Source: an uncultured Clostridia bacterium
Lineage (GTDB): Bacteria; Bacillota; Clostridia; TANB77; CAG-508
Assembly: GCA_934120645.1 (NCBI GenBank)
Contig: CAKOUO010000008.1
Coordinates: 3,719 to 67,718, forward strand
Direction: 5' to 3'
Length of the DNA stretch: 64,000 nucleotides
Shown piece after piece: positions 61,501-64,000 of this stretch. Numbering within the stretch: position 1 is the stretch's first letter; every line of letters begins with the position of its first letter. The notes under the pieces are model-generated. The model was not told where the DNA came from, made no database searches, and saw only the letters and a program-made list of their open reading frames with translations. The translations under genes and the position numbers were made by a program.

Positions 61501-64000
61501 TAGCAGTTACTACTCCTTGATTATCTACTGTTGCTATAGATGATTCCAAACTATTATATTGAAGTTGTTCCCCTTCAACTTGATAATATAATAAGTTAAA
61601 TCCTAAATCTGTGGCAGCATTTATTTGTTTAGTAGTATTATCATCTAAATTTAATATTATTCTTTGATTTTCTACTTCAAATTTTGCATCTGATATACTT
61701 GTTGGATTTATTGTTGTAGTTATAGAGTCATCTCCCATTTCTCCGTTTCCGTTATATCCAACTGTATATACTAAACCTAAGTCGTCTGCAATTGCTGATG
61801 TTTGATATGATACATTTGTTGTTGTTGCAATTGCAATTATATTTTTGTCCATTTGTGTTTTTGTTAATTTAGTTCTTGTTGTTGTATCTTTTGTAAATAA
61901 TTGTCCATAGTTATTATATCCAGCTATATAAATTCCGGCTTCTTTAACTATTGTTCCTTCTTCATTTGTTTTTGATGTTTCTTTTCTGCTTAAGATACTT
62001 GAATATCCATTTGCAGACACATTTTTAATATCTGATACTTTGTTATCTTCTGTATCTATCATTTGTACTGGTAAGTATCTTGTATTTGTTGTTCCATCTC
62101 CTAATTGTCCATATCCATTATATCCAACAGCCATTGCTGTTCCATCATCCATTGCTAACAATGTGTGTATTGTTCCTGCTGATACTTCTTTTACTCCATA
62201 TAATATTCCTGTATTATTTGAGTTGTTCATATGTTGTGCTACACCTGTTGAACCAGTTGTTCCTGTTCCAAATTGTCCATATCCATTGTATCCTACACTC
62301 CATACACTTCCATCTGCATCTAACATTACTAAATAGTTTTCTCCAGATGATATTTGTATTATGTTTGATACTTTTTGAACTTTTTGTGGTAATGTATGTG
62401 CACCATTGTCTCCTCCACCTTGTCCAAGGTTTCCATAGTAATTATATCCCCAAGAATATACTGTTCCGTCTGCTTTTAATGCATATGTCATACTATTATT
62501 AGCTGCTATTTCTATAATATCTGTTAAATATCCATTTCCTGTTGAATCTTTTACTTGCACAAATGTATTTTTATTTGTTGTTGTTCCATCTCCTAATTGT
62601 CCATATCCATTATATCCTGTTGTCCATACTGTTCCGTCTGATTTTAGTATTACTGTATGATAATAACCTGCAGCTACATCTATTGCGTATACATTTTGTG
62701 TATTATCTGAAGAGTCATATATATTTGTTCTTGTTGGCTTTGTTCTTGAAGTACTGTCTTCTACTCCTAACTCACCATATCCATTATATCCCCATGTCCA
62801 GATTTCGCCATTTGCTTTTAAAGCTGCAAAATGGTTTGCACCTGATACTATTTTTGGATATGTTTTTCCTTGTGTTCCATTTACATTTACTTTTACTGCA
62901 GCATATGCTCCTGTTTCTTTGTTGTATACTTTTATATATGTTTTTCCTTCTCCTGTTGCTGTTACCATTCCATCTTCTGTTACTGTTGCTACACTTTCAT
63001 CAATTGATTTAAATTCACAATTTGATTGTTTTATTGTTTTATATAGTAAATTAAATCCAGCTGATACATTGTATGTTATTTTTGTTCCTGTATCTCCTGC
63101 TTTTTTATAATTTATTACTAATGGTGTTGCTTGTAATTTTACTTTACTTATACATGTTGGTGTTGCTGAATTTTGTGTTGTTCCATCTCCTATTTCACCT
63201 TCTGCATTATATCCTACTGTATATACCATACCATCTGCGTCTACAATTGCTCCTGTGTTGTATCCATCATAGTTTCTTGTTAGTGCCATTGTTAGTATGT
63301 CTTTGTCTGTTTCTACTGGTGTTGCATATGTTTTGTATGATGTGTCTTTTGTGAATAATGCTCCATAGTTGTTCATTCCGCCTACATATAGTCCTTGGTT
63401 TTCTCCGTCTTCATTTTTATTTCTTGATACAAATGTTGAGTATCCTGCTGATTTTATGTGTTTTGCGTCTGTTATTGCTTTTTCGTCACTGTCTTTTGCT
63501 TGTACTATTACTGATTTTGAGTTTGTTGTTCCGTCCATTAGTTGTCCATATCCATTATATCCTGTAGACCATACTGTTCCGTCTTCTTTTAGTACTGTTG
63601 TGTGTTGGTCTCCAGCTGATACTTCTTTTACTCCATATAGTATTTTTGTTCCTGTTTGGTCAAGCATTTGTTGTGGTAATGAGTAGTTTGATGAGTTGTT
63701 TGTTCCTAATTGATAGTTTCCATTGTATCCTACTTGCCATACACTTCCATTTGCGTCTAGTAATGATATATGGTTTTCTCCTGCAGACATTTGGATTATG
63801 TTATTTACTTTTTGCATTTGGATTGGATAACAGTTTGCATTATTTGACGTTGTGTATCCTACTCCGAATGAGCCATAATAGTTATATCCCCATGAGTATA
63901 CTGTTCCATCTTTTGTTAATGCGTAACTTGATACGTTTCCAGCCGTTACTCCTATTATATTTTTTAATTCTTCTCCATCTTTGTTTAATTTTACTTTGCG
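46181..64000 (-). CDS. Giant modular surface protein: RCC1 propellers, BIG2, cadherin-like, dockerin-like and M23 endopeptidase (N-terminus outside window)
   Basis: At least 5939 residues with no stop; the first in-frame codon in the window is at 64000, so the N-terminus and any signal peptide are not seen. In order (window residues): 1-3486 RCC1-type repeats (consensus WSWGYNGYGQLGDGTT) broken by eight BIG2 Ig-like domains; 3487-5631 about 22 cadherin-like beta-sandwich domains (consensus VTVNGKEA ... VTAEDGT...YTLxI); 5632-5710 a carboxypeptidase-regulatory-like domain; 5714-5774 a dockerin-like pair of loops, the second DLNEDGIVNKLD canonical; 5804-5939 an M23 domain with HTGID and HLHFEI motifs intact. 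This composition implies an exported stalk that presents a peptidoglycan endopeptidase and propeller-type binding modules. No sortase motif or membrane anchor at the C-terminus. Its whole function is unknown. Confidence 0.9.
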   Translation of the reverse strand, partial: RKVKLNKDGEELKNIIGVTAGNVSSYALTKDGTVYSWGYNYYGSFGVGYTTSNNANCYPIQMQKVNNIIQMSAGENHISLLDANGSVWQVGYNGNYQLGTNNSSNYSLPQQMLDQTGTKILYGVKEVSAGDQHTTVLKEDGTVWSTGYNGYGQLMDGTTNSKSVIVQAKDSDEKAITDAKHIKSAGYSTFVSRNKNEDGENQGLYVGGMNNYGALFTKDTSYKTYATPVETDKDILTMALTRNYDGYNTGAIVDADGMVYTVGYNAEGEIGDGTTQNSATPTCISKVKLQATPLVINYKKAGDTGTKITYNVSAGFNLLYKTIKQSNCEFKSIDESVATVTEDGMVTATGEGKTYIKVYNKETGAYAAVKVNVNGTQGKTYPKIVSGANHFAALKANGEIWTWGYNGYGELGVEDSTSRTKPTRTNIYDSSDNTQNVYAIDVAAGYYHTVILKSDGTVWTTGYNGYGQLGDGTTTNKNTFVQVKDSTGNGYLTDIIEIAANNSMTYALKADGTVYSWGYNYYGNLGQGGGDNGAHTLPQKVQKVSNIIQISSGENYLVMLDADGSVWSVGYNGYGQFGTGTTGSTGVAQHMNNSNNTGILYGVKEVSAGTIHTLLAMDDGTAMAVGYNGYGQLGDGTTNTRYLPVQMIDTEDNKVSDIKNVSANGYSSILSRKETSKTNEEGTIVKEAGIYIAGYNNYGQLFTKDTTTRTKLTKTQMDKNIIAIATTTNVSYQTSAIADDLGLVYTVGYNGNGEMGDDSITTTINPTSISDAKFEVENQRIILNLDDNTTKQINAATDLGFNLLYYQVEGEQLQYNSLESSIATVDNQGVVTAKNYGTTKVEVTTNKLPNKAIVTVEVLRKGDIAMPKVVSGQNFTVALKADGTVWTWGYNANGELGLGDTINRYKPTKVDIENVIDISAGGNFVLLLTKDGKVYSFGSNSYAQLGRSGDTTKPAEIQGLETISQIAASTYNSMALTKDGKLYTWGYNGNGQLGNGTTSATATPIKLKLDGIVKISGKNQTSAAVSANGKLYTWGYNGYGQLGNGNTSNLYVPTEVMSLENIVDVAVENNTVIAVNSNGEVFTSGYNGYGNLGNNTTSSRYGFAKVIEKYDEETKETTYLTNIKQIEAGNESAIAIKNDGTAVAWGYNGYGQFANGNTANLLTPTQIRYNQDADAIDEILDVAVSIEETTVVRKDGKVWTVGRNNVGQMGDGSITNKTEYTCISKTRINVEKSPIRIKGIGKTEDIKAEMTTGFNLLYNSVNNKNFEFSIKNSNIATIDKNTGKVTSVKKGKTQATVVDTISGEKSAVDVYVLGDEDLTFPQIESYNYSTVTLKANGEVWSYGYNNYGQLGTGDTSSKIVPTYTGINNIVQLALGNEHTVAVDNDGHVWSWGYNNYGQLGDGTTTSSYTKVQVKSPNGEGVLENIIAVTAGDSYSLALDKDGNVYAWGYNGYGNLGLGDTTARTLPVKVQALEKITRIEASNVSSFAIDSNNKLWIAGYNGYGNLGDGSTGNKVTFTQNPIIDNVADVSASPVNSTIVLLVDGTVWGFGNNTYNALTNVSGAIPQQLISENGKLENITAINEGYYSGYAITSDEKVLSWGLNNYSQLATGDTATRSVATTMKKQDGNEFLDVMLVSGGIYNTEIAKNDGTVWSIGYNEYGELGDGSTVSKNYLESISTQYIELTEREVVLKLSNPTYQIEPKTIYGFNLLYEEATNNGFKYTSSNPEVATVDENSGKVTAKKLGRTYITLKSISGEDESRVVIDVIGEDKKTVEKVAAGHIHSLALKQDGTIWAWGDNSNGEIGNGTANNVCVTEPQQIEKGGYTEIIESTSPDGSIVTTTTQSVRKLDDIKDIAAGYYYNLALDSEGHVWSWGYNGYGQLGNNTTTNINIPTKIDGLENIKKVYISGNTSIAINNNGEIYVWGYGYSKIPTKIEFYSKVVAATGKIMLVEDGTVWTLGNNPNKIAGLSNIVEIASGDNYYFALDTKGHVWSWGYNGYGQLGQGNTTNISVPTKLEIENIVEITSGNNNILMTNKDGKVYVCGNSENGQLGTEEYISSITTAKQATNTNDIKLTSTNSYHSIASDNSGFVYTTGYNGYGELGDETYNNRNVFTVIGDTYVNVGSNVVTIEKNKTKQITASLDNKFNLITDKVDSSNMTFKSLNEDVATVDENGIITGKQIGKAEIVVTHTITNKTATVFVNIVPEGKQAVPEVEIGDTHSAALKADGTVWTWGTNNNGQLGTGDNNSKASPVKVTALEDIIDISVGNDSTVAVKADGTVWSFGNNENGQLGDGTNSSRNTPVQVVKNDGTVLNKIVKVSCGTNKTVALDTDGNVWIWGNGYSKVATKLNKLENIIDISSDYAVNQVGKVFKTNNATQLNVENVIRISQGYNHTLFLRNDGKGYALGENSKGQLGQGNSKNCETPEFIKSTLGTEELTKIKELKAGKEFSIALLKDGSICVWGSNENYKLATEQETNQMLPKKNTKIEKSISIEAGSNNGAIINEEGFVYTWGLGTYGVLGNKLYNTVSEPVLVGREDVGLNSNNITIHKGEEYQLTVTNKTFNVIKDVVDNSQMNYVSGNTEIANVSENGLVTGEKEGKTTIVVNKVGTDYTSIAQVTVLPENVEIEPMALTCGSHTVILKANGTVWSYGSNSSYELGNGNSKSTDIPVQVKFPENTVIKQIAVGNTHNLALDINGNVWGWGANSNNALGKTSSTPVKLEISNIKKIAANNDQSMALTEDGYVYVWGLNANGELGTRTYENIQKPTLLSYVNDIIDIAVGKNHTLLLTTSGKVLSTGLNVYGQTAKQEGKSNTFEEIKIDELIGRISAGDNHSVLLTISGEVYTFGYNINGQLGSGNNKNMTTPNKVSEISNIMEISAGKNQTIILDSDRNLYSTGSNSQGELGIGTNEDKVLFTKIITIDNMMSISCGNTYNVAIRYDGEVYAWGDYYHGTQKIKTKTNSRIPVKIGNDASYANEKEITLNINATKQIETTPKYTFNVFNEDQIFDDFNYESLNSEIATVNNKGIITGVKVGTTWVKTIEKETGKENVIIVRVIGEGQKNAPEVAGGENFAAILKSDGSIWSFGYNSDGQLGNDKLVPNNIPSQTNILSTYKKVVTGKNFTMAIREDGTVWGWGDNTYGVLGQGNRVSAKKPIQVQGIENIVDIAAGDNHVIAIDNVGKIYTWGLNSSGQLGNGNTKTETMPEKINGVGNEVISIAAAGNMTAIVDSSENVYVFGDNSSEQIAKQDEYYTTPQLVNNIKNAVKVECMKNAIVVLKTDGSVQKISKYAKEDNAQIEEIASENVVDISSTNLNTMLLDKDGNIYTYGDNSKGQAGIGNISDSVALQKITTLDKTYMALGAGYKNNYAIDTDGFAYSVGNNEYGQLGNALYEDSYTFTLVGDRNFKILPETKTMKQPEEEKVTLETNIFNVFNNNTRKLTDYNWTSSNTDVATVEDGVITSQDMGEATITATDKATGATATALRVVQPLDEQRIDSIYVNGKQANLIGENKYGVSVVANQDGTGTLKIQTKDSTDNISIDQGSTYVTGTFLGDIALDTNPKIVKIRVKTTNGKIVDFILTIDVVSENAGLKSLTVDGVEATSIGATQYEVIVSNTTVKPEITAVTEHSNAKVSIDNGANETKQSTKTVDMSTRIKKVVPIEVTAESGNKVQYTLTIYKEDALTELENVTVNDKEATKISKDTYKVIIDAQLESSTVCATSLYPTAEVQINNLGADVNITKKVVSTLGEQTIVKIYVTAKENEREYTLIIDKEGTENKLGLFAVTVNGTLINPVGNIYNAYISQNTKLVEVTATTIDKQDLVSIGDNEAEVYTTTKQITIDGDTTYKITVTDPTNAENKKEYTLNIKKPSSDTNIKSLTIGNSEFSQEAKRVEGTNIYEVSIPEEYQEIDVIGVTNYELAYISVDDNEYEQNITTRKVSITNEPTEIKVSVKAQNGNVEEYTLKIYRKNSNKNLSKVTVDGKEATLSKTQQDTYEYTLDKIANTINIGAIAEETKSYVGINTFEKEKSASYRDVQMEGKSIVTYITVTAEDGTSKEYKLIVNALPDNVKLLSVKVNGKEAEAVPTNKYVSRINKNNTSFEVYVIPEDPKAKVQIEESPEVVGTSSTTIAKNADTVEVKIKVTAQDGTVENYTLVVENQSDDCELAIIKVDGEVVKANEQDGKYYVNKKYLTDSVNVEAIANNKLSTVSINSSEPTLEKQSSNVTTPDDKNYINIEVTAEDGTTKQYVVVVNKLSNNTKLQASISMENDGKTETKQITFDENNKATVKVGNNESVNLTGILEDELATISINGSLKEKGKTTQNIVTTENSTTAIIEVIAQDGTQENYVVTLIRYSSDNILQSLSIAGLDNENILKTSENSYTIELPDTMNNIDITAIARNEFATVKIAQEEYSTSNKATATIETQADTQKINIIVKAENGQENTYEITINKVTDLGLASVKANGVECEKEDGTYVTYIDKDVTEVGISITPNNPIALVSTKTETEDFNTPVANNIHIINVQITKETTTVLIKVQDPKDENRSKTYSVIIKEKSHEAELELIKVDSKDAISIDGKYYATTSTDAQNANVYIKATEKHATVKIETIGSDVGSIEKDVKLSSEKKTTLNITITAQDGVTSKTYVLEIERKSNDTSCAITVNNAIPEEYDDTTKTYTKYIARDLDESSVEVITTSETATVEIAGETATQVLSKTVSTANETTTVDVIVKSENGETVTYHVNIVKLSTDNTIASVKVNGNVIEEKDGKYTAQVLDNGEDEQNAAIEVISNNKNAKVQIGDGTEWFTNIAKSEVTFKDGKRVITLNINVKPQDPNTETLTKVLEITIVSDDITIKSVKNGENLITSYDENTHTYTEYISKDVEEITLAIEANSSYTTLTSGDTTGKGLISIGNINTKDNDEIIITFKAIAETGREQEYTVKIYKMSDNANSEHIYIDGVDIIDKFEEVGNIPTYVMSIEKEKDTTQINVVAENEFAMIKIGDEEAQQANSIKNIKLNLDENSITVPIVVTSQDGKVTKTYNIIFVRLSNNTNIQWLEVNDKHVIEDSEGNYDVTVKASEETAKVKITLEDILAKVTMGGNTEVGELTETIILPETGDTVKTITVTAQDGTVETHKLTIHKQVNNLGLDKVYLNNRIATKINDTTFEIDVMKGTTNATIKGVASKNTEYVSIQDNTKTIAENTYTNCDISSKEIKLTVIAMFGKDENQEKDQERDYKLIIKEVEEPDIIEDLKTTIKVDNEIITPDEDGHYFKTLPKDTDDVVVWAGINSETSNVKIKDSNGETEYQNPSAEKNISLKDSTEEVIVTVKNGAEETKEYIVYLIKEDELLDEAGLKQLFADNKEITKEDDGTYTVYAPKTATNVELKAVAEYQYAKVSINNNNWTIGTNTETVEIGTEETKTIFVKVKSVAGTIKQYVVNIVREPDALEMKEIYVYNRIATKVNDTEYTIDVVKTQNNIDIKAMLYNLTDEYVSIYNNTPSLGINTYTSYELTNGYTVKIIASNGLDNTDENYKEKVYTLKITTVEKPEDLSDLQLTISVNNKEVEKQEDGKYVAYVDKTDVKALVTAIATSKTTKVKIGNTTYTILKAEETVSLEGKTTIVKIYVENGAGTTVEKELWIIKGQETISGKVITQAVDKTKQNATITLYKAGTEDIVKQVDTELDGTYTIEVEPEKYDVLVTKESYLEYKVTNVIVSRGRDITLDDISILAGDIIKTGEIEIDDLVALNDNYGAIEQEEKLEKAKYDLNEDGIVNKLDRNILKANYGKKNTEIQWVDPETAIAVTSLEQEEFILPLNCKYTITSEYGTRKHPTTGVVKKHTGIDLAGTHHAEILAVANGEVTFAGVQNGFGNCIEIKHVVNGETIYSFYAHLSQINVKTGDKVKQGQVIGLEGGDPESDPNPGNSTGHHLHFEIRKASGYGNDVNPTNYIKF
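46680..46860 (-). other. Dockerin-like calcium-binding segment of the giant protein
   Basis: Two loop-helix units: GDIIKTGEIEIDDLVALNDN (degenerate first loop) and YDLNEDGIVNKLDRNILKAN (D-x-N-x-D-G-x-x-N-x-x-D, a canonical calcium loop). This is the type I dockerin layout that binds cohesins, preceded by a CarboxypepD_reg-like domain (47105-46865). Confidence 0.75.
47105..53545 (-). repeat. About 22 tandem cadherin-like domains (coding)
   Basis: Units of 85-100 residues, each with a start like LxSVxVNGxEAxxxxxxxY, a central AEVxIxxxxAKVxI strand pair and an end like VTAEDGTxxxYTLxIxKxS. They match the Cadherin-like beta-sandwich family (PF12733) often found in clostridial surface proteins. 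Units are well diverged from each other, unlike the RCC1 blocks. They would form a long rigid stalk. Confidence 0.82.
53545..64000 (-). repeat. Eight RCC1 propeller + BIG2 super-units (coding)
   Basis: BIG2 domains lie at about 62880-63130, 61405-61680, 60060-60330, 58685-58960, 57370-57640, 56130-56390, 54820-55090 and 53545-53790, a period of roughly 1.25-1.45 kb. Between successive domains I count seven RCC1 blades, some degenerate, matching a closed seven-bladed propeller. The first block is cut by the window edge (five blades visible). The DNA for GYNGYG (minus strand of CCATATCCATTATATCC) recurs at least ten times. Confidence 0.88.

Noticed and set aside
57700..63600. Short direct repeats (CCATATCCATTATATCC) resembling a CRISPR-like array
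   Set aside because: Spacing is irregular and in multiples of three within an open frame; they encode the GYNGYG core of RCC1 blades.

Overview
The window reads as chromosome of a very AT-rich, low-GC Gram-positive anaerobe of the Clostridia. Evidence is the SUF iron-sulfur genes, strong AGGAGG-type ribosome sites, MinE together with MinD, a GerS-like protein, a SpoIVFA/SpoIVFB pair, and pilin-like proteins with a KGIxxIALVITII N-terminus. The genus cannot be fixed from sequence alone; an uncultured gut clostridium is my inference. No phage, IS element, rRNA or CRISPR array was seen, and no stretch over 300 bp lacks a gene.

Layout. 1-1.9 kb: sufB (partial) and sufC on the minus strand, split by a small opposing gene, with a Cys-rich DtxR-fold regulator upstream. 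1.9-10.1 kb: one very large cyclic beta-1,2-glucan synthase-type gene, broken by a one-base frameshift and preceded by an attenuator-like leader. 10.1-12.4 kb: small membrane and Cys-rich proteins and two half-size TauE/SafE transporters. 12.4-16.3 kb: rarA, ruvA, an HD phosphohydrolase and dapF. 16.4-24.6 kb: cell-wall enzymes (GT51 transglycosylase, polysaccharide deacetylase), mnmA, an XRE regulator, a TSCPD protein, a PIN-domain protein, aspS, an HD-GYP protein and mazF. 24.6-32.6 kb: a gerS-like gene, dusB-rodA-minE-minD, a pilin/FGE-like protein and spoIVFB-spoIVFA, i.e. the familiar min/rodA/spoIVF neighbourhood without minC. 32.7-37.1 kb: membrane proteins, an L,D-transpeptidase, tRNA-Gly and tRNA-Cys, topA. 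37.2-45.9 kb: hydrolase, flavoprotein, GT-C-like and LbetaH proteins, mgtA, a radical SAM protein and a CAP protein.

46.2-64.0 kb is one uninterrupted minus-strand reading frame, at least 5939 codons and still open at the window edge. It encodes a giant modular protein: eight blocks of RCC1 repeats (each full block counts as seven blades), each followed by a bacterial Ig-like (BIG2) domain, then about 22 cadherin-like beta-sandwich domains, a carboxypeptidase-regulatory-like domain, a dockerin-like segment and an intact C-terminal M23 (LytM) endopeptidase. This is the most remarkable object in the window.

Short palindromic repeats of the TGTC...GGGACGT...GACA type sit between genes at five or more places, act as probable hairpins or terminators, and in places supply start or stop codons of neighbouring frames. 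Several minus-strand genes have near-consensus promoters (TTGACA-17-TATAAT). Open-frame starts were moved inward where a Shine-Dalgarno sequence clearly marks a later codon.
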